DNA from: an uncultured Sunxiuqinia sp.
GTDB taxonomy: Bacteria; Bacteroidota; Bacteroidia; Bacteroidales; Prolixibacteraceae
NCBI RefSeq assembly: GCF_947495665.1
Contig: NZ_CANLZV010000009.1
Coordinates: forward strand, 62,001-126,000
Length of the DNA: 64,000 nt
Direction of reading: 5' to 3'
Positions 53,121 to 63,200 of the stretch are shown piece by piece. Within the stretch, counting starts at the first letter, position 1. Each line of letters starts with the position of its first letter. The notes under the pieces were generated by a model. That model saw only the letters and a program-made list of their open reading frames with translations. It did no database searches and was not told where the DNA came from. The position numbers and the translations under genes are program-made.

Positions 53121-55175
53121 CTAATTTAATTCAATCTGATATTTTACGCCAAAAGTAAGCCATCTTCCGGGTTGACGAATATTCCCCAAATCCACATACT
53201 TTTGGTCAAATAAATTGGTTGCCGAGGCTGAAACCTGCAACTTGCGGGTTTTCCAGTACACTTTCAGATCCGTCAGCCAGAAGGATTCATAGTCGGCTTC
53301 TCCAACATAAGTAGCATCTTCAAATTGAGCATAGCTACCATTCCGGTCCTGGAATCGGAAGTTCCATGCCCCCATCAGGTCTTTCCATAATTTATGGTCC
53401 ACCGAAAATACAAACTTGTGCTTCAGGTTGTCCAAAGCATAATTCGACAAATACTCACTTTGACTTTTATCCAGTTGATTATAGGCATAGTTGGTATTGA
53501 TCCGCTGAATAAAGAACGGTTGTCCCAGCAATTCCGGAACATTCAAAGCGGCAATGAATTCCAATCCATTACTTTTAATTTCTGTCAGGTTGCGGGTTTC
53601 CCACAGAAACTCTTCACTTTCTCGCACCCAGTCAATCAAATCTTTTCCAACACGATGATAATAACCAGCCTGCAAATGCAAGTAGCGGTTATTCAACTTC
53701 AGTCCACCTTCAATCGTTGTGGATCGCTCGGGTTTTAAATCAGGATTGCCCTTGTTGGTAGGGCCTGCGTAATACAAATCGGTAAAAGTGGGCATGCGCA
53801 AGGACTTATTGAATGATCCATACGCTTTCAGCCCATCGGTTAACTGGTAGCTCAAATCCACCCCGGGATAAATGTTCCATTCATAATTCAAGTCCGAAAT
53901 CCAGTTTGCCATAGCACCACCCGAGGCAGTCAGGTTCCCCAGGTAAAAAGTATGTTCTGCAAAGTATGAAACGCTTGTACGTGAATGGGACTTGGTAAAT
54001 TGCTGCCCCTTTTCTCCCGGAACATCAATCGGTTCTTCCATCATTTCACCCAACACATTGCTCCAAATATTTTCAGATCGAAACTCAGCGCCAAAAGCAG
54101 TTTTGCCCCACTGGCTGGTAAACCAGCTATTGATAGATGCCCCCAGCACATCGGTCATATGATAGTTATGTCCGCTGTACCACGACGCCGGATTGTCGCG
54201 AAACAGTTCGAACCGATCCTGATGCCGTCGCCAGTATAAAGCCGGGGTAAAATGCAATTTCTCTCCGGTTTCAAATTTCAAAGATGCAAAGGTGGTTTTG
54301 GTCTGCTCAAACTGATTAGGATAGGCCGGGGTGTAAAAACCGTTGGCTCCAAAAGACTTATTGGAGTGGCCTGCCTGTACATCCAATTTTCCGGCTTCAG
54401 CCTGCAAAAGGCCATGGTAAAACACATTATAGCTATCAAAGTCCGTATTGTCAATATAGCCGTCCGAAGCCATATTATTAATAGCAATAAAGTTGCTTAG
54501 CTTCCCAACTTGGGCATTGGCCGAAACATTGAGATCGCGAAGCTGGTGCTCGCCATAGGTCAAATCAATAGCAAGCTGATCGGCCAGCAATGGTTCGGTA
54601 ACAATATTGATGGCACCCGAAAATGCATTGGGACCGTAAACCCGAGCTGCAGGCCCTTCCAGAATTTCAATACGTTTGATGCTTTTAAAACTAACCGGTA
54701 GGTTAAGGTTGTGATGACCGGTTTGCGGATCGGAAAGATTAATTCCATTGAGAAGAATAAGTGTTTGATCGAAAGAGCCTCCCCTGACGGAAACATCGGC
54801 TTGCACGCCATGCGTTCCCCGCTGTCGAATGTCAACACTCAAAGCATACTCCAGCAGGTCTTGAATACTGTTGACCGGAGCCGCATCAATCTGATCTTTC
54901 TCAATCACGGAAACAATCCGTGCCACCTGTGAATAAGTTACAGGTGCTCTTTGGGCACTGACCTCAATCTCATCAAGATCATATTCCATGCTCACTTCCA
55001 ATCGATCAGTTTGGGCAATCGTTTCGTTAATTCCAGCCACCATAAAATAGGTCACAGCCAACACGGCAATGTGCACCTGCTTATTCAGCGCCTGAAACAA
55101 GGAATACCTTTGACCTCCCCAACGTTTAAAAACAAGCTTTTCAGCCCATTTGTACTTAAAATTTAAATTTTTCAT
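53121..55175 (-). CDS. TonB-dependent outer-membrane receptor (BtuB/FepA-like)
   Basis: A 684-residue TonB-dependent receptor. A long N-terminal signal region (first 50-55 residues, with a basic start) precedes the plug: LDEIEVSAQRAPVTYSQVA, then VSVRGGSFDQTLILLNGI and LEGPAARVYGPNAFSGAINI. The barrel follows and the protein ends in a short C-terminal strand (FGVKYQIELN). It lacks the carboxypeptidase-like and STN domains of SusC, so it is a small-ligand receptor (siderophore, cobalamin or other). No riboswitch, periplasmic binding protein or ABC transporter is beside it, so the ligand cannot be named. Confidence 0.93.
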   Translation of the reverse strand: MKNLNFKYKWAEKLVFKRWGGQRYSLFQALNKQVHIAVLAVTYFMVAGINETIAQTDRLEVSMEYDLDEIEVSAQRAPVTYSQVARIVSVIEKDQIDAAPVNSIQDLLEYALSVDIRQRGTHGVQADVSVRGGSFDQTLILLNGINLSDPQTGHHNLNLPVSFKSIKRIEILEGPAARVYGPNAFSGAINIVTEPLLADQLAIDLTYGEHQLRDLNVSANAQVGKLSNFIAINNMASDGYIDNTDFDSYNVFYHGLLQAEAGKLDVQAGHSNKSFGANGFYTPAYPNQFEQTKTTFASLKFETGEKLHFTPALYWRRHQDRFELFRDNPASWYSGHNYHMTDVLGASINSWFTSQWGKTAFGAEFRSENIWSNVLGEMMEEPIDVPGEKGQQFTKSHSRTSVSYFAEHTFYLGNLTASGGAMANWISDLNYEWNIYPGVDLSYQLTDGLKAYGSFNKSLRMPTFTDLYYAGPTNKGNPDLKPERSTTIEGGLKLNNRYLHLQAGYYHRVGKDLIDWVRESEEFLWETRNLTEIKSNGLEFIAALNVPELLGQPFFIQRINTNYAYNQLDKSQSEYLSNYALDNLKHKFVFSVDHKLWKDLMGAWNFRFQDRNGSYAQFEDATYVGEADYESFWLTDLKVYWKTRKLQVSASATNLFDQKYVDLGNIRQPGRWLTFGVKYQIELN

Positions 55176-55210
55176 TGATCTGTATTACTTCTATAAGTAA
55201 TCGGAAACGG

Positions 55211-55257
55211 CAAATGTAAAAATATCTTTCCAAAGGTAAAAGTCAGCCAAAAGGCAA
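55211..55257 (-). promoter_or_regulatory. Promoter region of the TonB-dependent receptor
   Basis: On the minus strand two -7 boxes follow each other: TACCTTTG (55231-55238) and TACATTTG (55211-55218). TTG at 55255-55257 lies 16 bases from the first. The start codon is 35-55 bases downstream. Confidence 0.5.
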
Positions 55258-55836
55258 TTATTAAAGCTCAAATCTAATCCTGTTGAACCAGATCAAAAGT
55301 GCCCATCATCTCCTTTCAATTCATGCCAGATTGATTATTTACTTGTAGAAAGCCGACCTCACATGTGGAGCATTTCATACACCATAGCCTCTCCTGTGCA
55401 TAGACAACAAAAATTCATATTGAACAAAATCATCACATCTGCTGTACGCTTCAGCAGTTCATAGCCAAATCCTGCATCATTTATACTATTTAAGCATGGA
55501 ACTTGTGGTGTGCAGTCCATAAATAAAAAAGCAGTGAATTGACAACAAAACAATTAGACAACAGTTGGTTTTTGTATTAGCAAACAGCAAGGCAATGGAG
55601 ACACAAAACCGATAAGATTTCTTTTTAAAATACAAAAACCAATTCCCTTTTCATAGCCAATCTAAATAAAAATAACTTGTTTAACGACATACAAAACAAC
55701 TTAGACAAAACTATGTAAAATTCATAATTTTACGCTATGCTTTAATTATCAATGCGTATCGATTTCCTTTATCATGAATAAATAAAATCGAAGAATAAAA
55801 GACGTGAGAATCCTTTTCAATACGACAACAGTTATT
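55258..55836. other. Long intergenic stretch, no supported gene
   Basis: About 580 AT-rich bases between the receptor and a divergent sigma gene. The only frame of note is a 64-codon one on the minus strand (55359-55553) rich in Cys and Met; it has no recognisable family and is probably chance. A 6-bp hairpin lies at 55439-55457. I see no riboswitch or tRNA. Confidence 0.5.
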
Positions 55837-55844
55837 TATATTTG
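55837..55844 (+). promoter_or_regulatory. -7 box of the lone ECF sigma gene
   Basis: TATATTTG matches TAnnTTTG, 32 bases before the ATG. Confidence 0.45.
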
Positions 55845-55876
55845 TTCTAAACAATAATCAATAAAAACACGCTGCC

Positions 55877-56383
55877 ATGACACAAGTTCAATTTAACAAC
55901 GCATTGCTGGGATTGCAAGACAAGTTGCTTTACTATGCACTTAGCCTGACAGCTGATCAGGAGAAAGCCCAAGATCTTTTACAAGAAACGTTTTTAAAGG
56001 CGTTAACCTACCGTGATAAATTTACGCAAAACACCAATTTTAAAGCGTGGATTTACACCATCATGAAGAACACCTTCATTAATAACTATCGGAGAAATGT
56101 AAAAGCCAAGAGCACATTTGATGGTGCGAATAACGATTTTCACCTGAAATTTTCAAAAGATAAGATTTATCCTTCACCGGATTCATTTTATAGCTCAAAG
56201 GAAATCCTGAAGAACATTAACGCACTTGAGAATGAGTACAAAGTGCCTTTCAAAATGTTTCTTGATGGTTATAAATACAAGGAAATAGCCGACAAATTAA
56301 GCCTTCCGTTAGGAACAGTTAAAAGTCGAATTTTCTTTACTCGCAAAAAATTAGAAAAAGCATTGAAGGAATACGCTAACTAG
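55877..56383 (+). CDS. ECF sigma factor without a nearby anti-sigma gene
   Basis: A 168-residue sigma factor. Region 2 (LYYALSLTADQEKAQDLLQE, TNFKAWIYTIMKNTFINNYR) and region 4 (FKMFLDGYKYKEIADKLSLP, GTVKSRIFFTRKKLEKAL) are complete. It resembles general-purpose RpoE-like factors of the Bacteroidota rather than the SusC-linked type, which has the KTVE helix. It has its own promoter and terminator and no FecR or zinc anti-sigma gene beside it, so it is probably controlled in another way (for example by its own expression). Confidence 0.92.
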   Translation: MTQVQFNNALLGLQDKLLYYALSLTADQEKAQDLLQETFLKALTYRDKFTQNTNFKAWIYTIMKNTFINNYRRNVKAKSTFDGANNDFHLKFSKDKIYPSPDSFYSSKEILKNINALENEYKVPFKMFLDGYKYKEIADKLSLPLGTVKSRIFFTRKKLEKALKEYAN

Positions 56384-56415
56384 TCGTTAGTTTTCTTTAA
56401 GTGATCATACCGGAT

Positions 56416-56449
56416 AAAAAATGGTTCGCAATTATGGACCATTTTTTTT
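56416..56449 (+). terminator. Terminator of the lone sigma gene
   Basis: AAAAAATGGTTC (56416-56427) pairs with GGACCATTTTTT (56436-56447, one G-U) and eight Ts run from 56442. It lies 33 bases after the stop. Confidence 0.75.
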
Positions 56450-56494
56450 ATTTTAGGGAAAATCCAAACAATGATTTTCAATACAGAAACCGAT

Positions 56495-57043
56495 ATGAAA
56501 CAATTAGCAGTTCATTTAGCCAACGGCTTTGAAGAAACAGAAGCCATTACCATTATTGATGTTTTAAGACGCGCCGGACTTAACGTTCAAACCGTTTCGG
56601 TAACGGATAGCAAAACCGTGACAGGGGCTCATCAGGTTCCGATTGTAGCCGATAGCCTTTTTGATGAAGTAGACTACCATAGTATTGATGCCATTCTGTT
56701 GCCGGGCGGCATGCCGGGCGCCAAGAACCTGAGTGAACATCAAGGCCTTCGGGAACAAATCCGCCAATTTGATCAAGCGAATAAAATGTTGGGCGCCATT
56801 TGTGCTGCTCCGCTTGTATTTGGACACCTGGGTATTTTGGAAGGCAAAAAAGCCGTGTGCTATCCCGGCTTTGAAAAGGAGTTGCATGGTGCCAGGGTTT
56901 TGAAGGAGTCGGTGTGCGTATCCGGACACATTATCACGAGCAGAGGTGTTGGAACAGCACTGCAATTTGCCTTAAAACTGGTTGAAGAATTAGTCGGTAA
57001 AGAAAAAGCCGATCAACTGGCACAAGCCATGCTGGTGGAATAA
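56495..57043 (+). CDS. DJ-1/PfpI-family protein
   Basis: A 182-residue DJ-1-type protein. The N-terminal VHLANGFEETEAITIIDVLR carries the conserved Glu, and the nucleophile-elbow Cys103 lies in LGAICAAPLVFG. The C-terminal GKKAVCYPGFE and TSRGVGTALQFALKLVEELVG are typical. Family members act as glyoxalase/deglycase or redox sensors. ATG 56495 gives the usual family start; an ATG eight codons upstream (56471) is also possible. It is followed by a terminator that overlaps the convergent kinase gene. Confidence 0.9.
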   Translation: MKQLAVHLANGFEETEAITIIDVLRRAGLNVQTVSVTDSKTVTGAHQVPIVADSLFDEVDYHSIDAILLPGGMPGAKNLSEHQGLREQIRQFDQANKMLGAICAAPLVFGHLGILEGKKAVCYPGFEKELHGARVLKESVCVSGHIITSRGVGTALQFALKLVEELVGKEKADQLAQAMLVE

Positions 57044-57063
57044 TTAAAGTAGAAATGCCTCCC

Positions 57064-57115
57064 CCTTTAGCTGAATTTGTTTTTAGCCTAATTCAGCTAA
57101 AGGACTTTGTTTTTC
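57064..57115 (+). terminator. Terminator of the DJ-1 gene, overlapping the end of the kinase gene
   Basis: A perfect 14-bp stem (57064-57077 with 57090-57103, loop of 12) followed by ACTTTGTTTTTC. The right arm encodes, on the other strand, five of the last residues of the histidine kinase; its stop codon lies in the loop. Confidence 0.65.
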
Positions 57116-59134
57116 CCCAGGAATTGAAAAATAGAAACGGGTACCTTCTCCCGGCTTGCTGTCAACCCAGATTGTTCCACCATTTTTTTGAACAAATTCA
57201 TTACATACAAGTAGACCCAATCCTGAACCATCTTCCTTATTGGTACCTTTTCGCTTGAGTTTCGAATCAATTTGAAATATACTGTTGAGCTCTTCAGCAG
57301 ACATGCCTACACCATTGTCTTCCACACAAATAATAACACCATGTTCGTTGTTCTTTACATGCGTTTTTACCCATCCATTTTCGTGGGTAAACTTAATGGC
57401 ATTGTTCAGCAGGTTACGAAGGATTGCTTCGAGCATCATCGGATCAGCATAAATGGAAACATCTTCCGGAATGTCTGATAATAATCGAATTTTTTTCAGC
57501 TCGGCATGGGGCTTAAGCAGGTTCTCAATCTCCCTATAAAGCTCATGGCAATTAAGTTGCTTCGGGCTATACTCCAACACTCCGGCTTGGGAACGAGCCC
57601 AATTAAGTAAATTATGCAATAAGCGGAAAATGGAAGTTGTTGATTTGTAGATATCGCCGCTAAATTTAATTCGCTCTTCATCGGAAAACTGGGGATAGTT
57701 CCTGTTAAGCACATACGCATATCCCATTACCGTATGAAAAGGGTTCTTCAAATCATGCGCAATAATGGAGAAAAGCTTATTCTTGGCTGCATTTAACTTT
57801 TCCAGTTCCTGCCGCTGCTCTTCAATTCGATCGTTTTTCCGGCTAAGCAATTCATTCACCCGCTGCTTGCTCAGATAAGCTACTGACAGGAAGAATATTA
57901 ATCCGACCAATACCAATATCGCTACAATACCGATAGCACGTAATTCTTTATCTCGCTTTATCTGCAACTGATCAAGCTTTCGAAAAGCATTCAAGCGTTC
58001 AATCTCAGCCAGATTTTGTTGAGCCTGGTACTTTTGCTCCAATTCAGCAACCTGGTTTGTCCGCTCTTCACTCAGCAAGCTATCTTTATAGGAACTGTAC
58101 AACTTAAATGCGTCCAAGGCATCCTGAGGTCGCCCCATATGCTCATACGTCAGCGCCAAGTCATAGTAATTAAGCTGGCGCAAATAATAGCCATGGGAAC
58201 TAATCAGGTTCAAACTCTCATGAAAAGCCTTAATCGCTTTATCGTAGGCTCCCAATTCGCGATAAACACTCCCTAATCCTTCCAAGGCGAAGGCTTTGTT
58301 CCTGGTATCCCCTAATTCTTCAAATACTTCGATGGCTTGTTGGTAGTATTCGAGTGCCCTATGCAGGCTATCGCCTGTATTCACATAGATGTTAGCGATA
58401 TTATTCAATGCAATGGCTTCCCGCTGCTGACTTCCGTGCTGCTTAAAAAGGTGTAGTGCACGCGCATAATAGACCTTGGCTGAATCATATTGTTCCTGAT
58501 TGTAATACGAAACACCAAGCCCATTATAGTTTACACCCAAGCTGTATAAATCATCAATTAGCGTATTCACTCTGGCCGCTTGCCGATAGTTCTGAATGGC
58601 CTTATCATATTCTCCAATGCGGGAAAAAACCATTCCCAGATTGGAATACACGTGAGCTAAAGTCTCATTTTCTACTGGATCACCATACCGAAAGAAGTTT
58701 AACGACTTATAGAAATAATCAACTGCTGAGTTGTATTCTCCAGTAAAATAATGAACCAACCCAATAGAATTGTAGGTTTCAACCAAGTTAACTGAATCCG
58801 CTTGCTGGCTAAAAATATGCTCTGAAATCTCATAATTAGCCAAGGCCGCATGGTAACGATCAAAATAGTAGTAGCACTCAGCTTTATTAAAATGCGCCAA
58901 ACCCAACAGCAATGAATCATGCATAGAGCCAGCCAGCCCAATAGCTTCGTCTGCCATGGCTATACTCCGGGCACTATCGTTTGAAGCATACGCAGCTGCC
59001 AGTTCAACCAAAACCTTCGCACGATCCACTCCTTCCAAGTCCTGGAGCTTTATTAATAGGCTATCGGTACTATCTTGCCCCTGCGCGACCCCATAGAGCA
59101 GGATTATAAAAATATTCAGAATAAATGTTTTCAT
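57083..59134 (-). CDS. TPR-repeat sensor histidine kinase
   Basis: A 683-residue membrane histidine kinase. A signal peptide is followed by about seven TPR repeats (about 75-365, for example IGLVHYFTGEYNSAVDYFYK and LGSVYRELGAYDKAIKAFHE) predicted in the periplasm. A coiled coil and one membrane helix (about 402-424) follow. The phosphate-accepting His460 lies in IIAHDLKNPF. The ATP domain has NLLNNAIKF (N box), DNGVGM (G1) and GSGLGL (G2). No response regulator, receiver domain or transport gene is beside it, so signal and target are unknown. Confidence 0.93.
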   Translation of the reverse strand: MKTFILNIFIILLYGVAQGQDSTDSLLIKLQDLEGVDRAKVLVELAAAYASNDSARSIAMADEAIGLAGSMHDSLLLGLAHFNKAECYYYFDRYHAALANYEISEHIFSQQADSVNLVETYNSIGLVHYFTGEYNSAVDYFYKSLNFFRYGDPVENETLAHVYSNLGMVFSRIGEYDKAIQNYRQAARVNTLIDDLYSLGVNYNGLGVSYYNQEQYDSAKVYYARALHLFKQHGSQQREAIALNNIANIYVNTGDSLHRALEYYQQAIEVFEELGDTRNKAFALEGLGSVYRELGAYDKAIKAFHESLNLISSHGYYLRQLNYYDLALTYEHMGRPQDALDAFKLYSSYKDSLLSEERTNQVAELEQKYQAQQNLAEIERLNAFRKLDQLQIKRDKELRAIGIVAILVLVGLIFFLSVAYLSKQRVNELLSRKNDRIEEQRQELEKLNAAKNKLFSIIAHDLKNPFHTVMGYAYVLNRNYPQFSDEERIKFSGDIYKSTTSIFRLLHNLLNWARSQAGVLEYSPKQLNCHELYREIENLLKPHAELKKIRLLSDIPEDVSIYADPMMLEAILRNLLNNAIKFTHENGWVKTHVKNNEHGVIICVEDNGVGMSAEELNSIFQIDSKLKRKGTNKEDGSGLGLLVCNEFVQKNGGTIWVDSKPGEGTRFYFSIPGEKQSPLAELG

Positions 59135-59250
59135 CTCTCAAAAGCAAGCCATACAAATATGTTGAAATTAAATGAACTTTTACTCAAATAACTTACATAA
59201 TCCCTCTAAAACCGACACAATTGAAATTTTTCAGCCTGAAGTGATACCCT

Positions 59251-59300
59251 AAAAAAAGAAAAACACCTTCAGTCAGCTTTGCCTTCCGAAGGTGTTTTTC
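59251..59300 (-). terminator. Terminator of the DUF1080 gene
   Basis: A perfect 13-bp stem (59258-59270 with 59288-59300, loop of 17) followed on the minus strand by seven Ts (59251-59257). It lies 45 bases after the stop codon. Confidence 0.85.
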
Positions 59301-59345
59301 CAACAGTCTTTTATATTTCTTTTTAAGTTCTCAAGAATATTCTAC

Positions 59346-60086
59346 TTACAACTCGCGAATCTTAATGTTTCGAAACCAGATGGGGTAACCATGATCCTGA
59401 AGACCGATGTAACCTTCACGCGCAATTCCTTCCGTAAAACCGGGGAAGTTCTTGAACTTACTGTTCTGAACCATCTCATCCCACTCCGGCGTCCACAGGG
59501 TGTATGCAACGACCTCTGTTCCATTCATGCTATGTGTCACCTGCCCATCTTTCACTTTTATAACAACCGTATTCCAGCTTCCAGCCGGATTTACTGTTTT
59601 CGGATCAGCGGGAATCATGTCGTATAATGAACCGGCCAAATGGCTGGCAATTTTATTATCCGAGGCATTGTCGTTGTCAAGAATTTGCACTTCAGGAGCC
59701 GCAAAATAAATAGGTTTTCCAGGCACTTCACGCACATAGTAGAAAATGCCTGAATTTCCCTGGTCACTGGCTTTCCAGTCAATCGACAGCTCGAAGTTCT
59801 TAAACTTCTTTTCTCCAAAAAGGATATCGCCACCGGCACCATGCCCGGGTTGCTTGCCTTCACCAATAAGGACCTTCATCGCGTCGTCCTCCAGGGTCCA
59901 GTTAGCCGGCATGGCCTGACCATTGCATTGACGCCAACCGTCAAAGTTTTTCCCATTAAACAACAACACCCAGCCTTCCTTTTTCTCTTTTTTTGTAAGC
60001 TTGTTTGCCTTTTGAGCTGAAACAGAAGCTACGCCCAGCGTAAACACAGCCATCATCAGGATGGTCATCCAATTTTGTCTTCTCAT
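59346..60086 (-). CDS. DUF1080 (3-keto-disaccharide hydrolase-like) secreted protein
   Basis: A 246-residue protein with a signal peptide (ILMMAVFTLGVASVSAQ). The concanavalin-like DUF1080 fold is seen in WVLLFNGKNFDGWRQ, NFELSIDWKASDQGNSGIFY, APEVQILDN and GYIGLQDHGYPIWFRNIKIREL. Some family members hydrolyse 3-keto-glycosides or bind glycans. It is a single-gene unit with its own promoter and terminator, not linked to any of the SusC/D loci. The function here is not known. Confidence 0.9.
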   Translation of the reverse strand: MRRQNWMTILMMAVFTLGVASVSAQKANKLTKKEKKEGWVLLFNGKNFDGWRQCNGQAMPANWTLEDDAMKVLIGEGKQPGHGAGGDILFGEKKFKNFELSIDWKASDQGNSGIFYYVREVPGKPIYFAAPEVQILDNDNASDNKIASHLAGSLYDMIPADPKTVNPAGSWNTVVIKVKDGQVTHSMNGTEVVAYTLWTPEWDEMVQNSKFKNFPGFTEGIAREGYIGLQDHGYPIWFRNIKIREL

Positions 60087-60150
60087 GATTTAAATGAATA
60101 ATGCACAGAATTGTGCCATTAATAATTAGTTATTTAGGTTAATACGGTAC

Positions 60151-60158
60151 CAAATGTA
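60151..60158 (-). promoter_or_regulatory. -7 box of the DUF1080 gene
   Basis: On the minus strand TACATTTG, 64 bases before the ATG. Confidence 0.4.
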
Positions 60159-60216
60159 ATAAAATGGCCCTGCTAAACCTATTAACTCATCAGAAAAAGA
60201 AGTTTTGGTGGAAAAT

Positions 60217-60245
60217 AAAGAGGCCCTCCAGTGGAGGGCCTCTTT
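60217..60245 (-). terminator. Terminator of purL
   Basis: A near-perfect inverted repeat AAAGAGGCCCTCC/GGAGGGCCTCTTT (60217-60229 with 60233-60245, loop AGT). The minus strand continues ATTTTCC. It lies five bases beyond the purL stop. Confidence 0.75.
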
Positions 60246-60249
60246 GTGT

Positions 60250-63200
60250 TTATTGTTTGTTCTTTTTAATCCATTCTCGTGCATTAACAAATGCTTCGAT
60301 CCAGGGAGCAACTTCATCCTTCTTCCGGTCGGCCGGATAGTACGGCCAGTGCCAAGGCTTAAATGCCCGCTCCATATGCGGCATCATCGCCAAATGACGT
60401 CCGTCTTTCGAGCAAAGCGATGCCGTGTTATAATCCGAACCATTCGGGTTAGCCGGATAAAAATCATAGCTGTATTTGTAAGGAATGTGGTATTGATCTT
60501 CTGCATAAGGAAGGTTGAACTTACCTTCGCCATGAGCAATCCAAACACCCAGTTTCATTCCTGCCATTGTTTTCAGCATCACTGAATCATTTTCAGCAAT
60601 TTCAACATTGACAAAAGCCGACTCGAACTTGTGCGACTCGTTGTGCAACATTTTTGGCCTTTGCTCATGCTCCGGGTAAAGTAGTCCCAACTCAACCATC
60701 AACTGGCAACCGTTACAAACTCCCAAGCTCAAAGTATCCTTCCGCTTGTAAAAGTTTTCCAGTGCAATGCGAGCTTTTTCATTGTATTTAAAAGCTCCGG
60801 CCCAACCTTTAGCTGATCCTAAAACATCAGAGTTGGAGAAACCACCTACGAATACGATCAGATTCACATCCTCCAGCGTTTCGCGTCCCGCAATCAGGTC
60901 AGTCATATGAACATCTTTCACATCCAGACCAGCCAGGTACATCATGTAAGCCATTTCACGATCGCCATTCACACCTTTTTCACGAATAATAGCTGCCTTC
61001 AAGCCACTTGGCGTGCGACGATTCAGGTCGATGCCATAATCCGCTGCTTTTCCGGTGAAGTTTTTGAACTCGTATTTCAGCTCATTCTTCTTGTAGTTTT
61101 TGAAACGCTCCAAAGCCAGTTTCTCACCGCTTTGTTTGCGATCCATCAGGTATGAAGTTTTAAACCACAGTTCGCGTAATGAATCAATATCCAAGTCGAA
61201 CTGAGCCTCGAAGTTTTTCACTGAGAAAGTGCGTTTTCCGGCAGGCTGCCCAATCTTAACAAACTTCACGCCTGCTTCAGCCAACTTCGCTTCAAGGCTT
61301 TCAGCATTTGCGGCCTGAATAACAATTCCCGGATTTTCATTAAAGAATACTTTCGCCGTATCCTGCTCTCCCAGACCGGTTAAGTCCAATTGCAAACCAG
61401 TTTCGTTATCGCTAAAGCACATTTCCAGCAAGCTGGTAATTAAACCTCCGGAAGCAACATCATGCCCCGCCAAAATCAATTCTTCTTCAATCAAATCCTG
61501 AACGGTGTTAAATGCTTTCAGGAAGTAAGCCGGATCAGCAACTGTTGGTGCATCCTGCCCCAGTTTGTTGATGATTTGTCCAAAAGCACTTCCTCCTAAC
61601 ACCAACGGAGTAGATGACAGGTCGATGTAATAAAGAGGTTTGCTGGCATCATTCACCGCAACCGGCTCCACCACCTTCTTAACATCAGTAACTTCACCCG
61701 AAGCTGAAATAATCACAGTTCCCGGAGAGTAAACAACATCGTCCTTGTATTTTTGAGTCATTGACATGGAGTCTTTTCCTGTCGGAATATTGATTCCCAA
61801 GGCACAGGCAAAATCGCTGGCAGCTTTTACAGCTTTGTAGATTCTGGCATTTTCTCCCTGATTTTTGGCAGGCCACATCCAGTTGGCACTCAACGACACG
61901 CTTTTCATTTTATCCGGCATAGGCGCCCAGATAATATTCGTCAATGATTCAGCAATAGAAAGGATAGAACCACTTTCAGCATTGATCATTCCGGCTACAG
62001 GTGCATGTCCAATGGTCGTCGCAAATCCGCTTTTACCTTGATAATCGAGTGTAATAACACCAACATTGTTTAGAGGCAAATGCAATTTCCCCGCTCCCTG
62101 TTGCTTGGCAATACGGCCGGTTACTGAACGGTCCACTTTATTGGTCAACCAGTCTTTACAGGCTACGGCTTCCAATTGCAGTACATCTTCAAGGTAAGTT
62201 TCAATTTTATCCTGATCGTAAGCCAAATCAGCAAAATTGGCTTTCTCTGTTGTATCGGTCAAAACTGTTTTTGGAGGATTTCCAAACATATAGGCCAACT
62301 GCCAGTCAATTGGTTTTTCTCCAGTTTTCGAATTCTCGAAAGTAAACTGCATATCGCCTGTCGTCTCTCCAATTACATACATCGGAGCACGCTCACGGTC
62401 GGCAATATTTTTCAGCAAGTCTACATGTTTCTCGCTCATCACCAAACCCATGCGTTCTTGCGATTCGTTTCCAATAATTTCCTTCTGCGATAGGGTTGGA
62501 TCGCCCACCGGCAATTTGCTTGTATCAATTTTACCTCCGGTTTCTTCAACCAACTCCGACAAGCAGTTTAAGTGCCCACCGGCACCGTGGTCATGAATCG
62601 AAATAATTGGATTATCGTCAGACTCAGCTAACGCACGGATGGCGTTGTAAGCCCGTTTTTGCATTTCGGGGTTAGCCCGTTGTACGGCATTCAACTCAAT
62701 GGCATTTTCAAACTCACCAGTAGCTACCGACGAAACGGCACCTCCGCCCATTCCGATGCGGTAGTTGTCACCACCAAGCAATACCACTTTATCTCCAATA
62801 CCGGGTTTATCTTTCAAGCTGTCTTTCTTGGCACCAAAACCGATACCACCAGCCAGCATGATCACTTTATCGTACCCGTACTTCTTGTAATTTTCAAAGT
62901 GCTCGAAAGTTAAGACTGAACCAGTAATCAGCGGTTGTCCAAATTTGTTTCCAAAGTCGCTGGCTCCATTCGATGCTTTAATCAAAATTTCTTCTGGTGT
63001 TTGGTACAACCAAGGACGCTCTTCCGTTGCTTGTTCCCAATTACGGGCACCTTCGCTACGTGGGTAAGAAGTCATGTAAACAGCAGTACCAGCAATAGGC
63101 AAACTTCCTTTTCCTCCGGCAATCCGGTCACGAATTTCACCTCCTGTACCCGTAGCAGCCCCGTTAAAAGGCTCAACCGTGGTTGGGAAGTTATGTGTTT

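Noticed and set aside
55176-55360. Cobalamin or other riboswitch before the TonB-dependent receptor
   Set aside because: A BtuB-like receptor made this worth a look, but no B12-box-like sequence or compact fold was found; only two -7 boxes are visible.
60205-60585. 126-codon plus-strand frame over the end of purL
   Set aside because: It is the shadow of the purL C-terminal region and its terminator; no independent signal.
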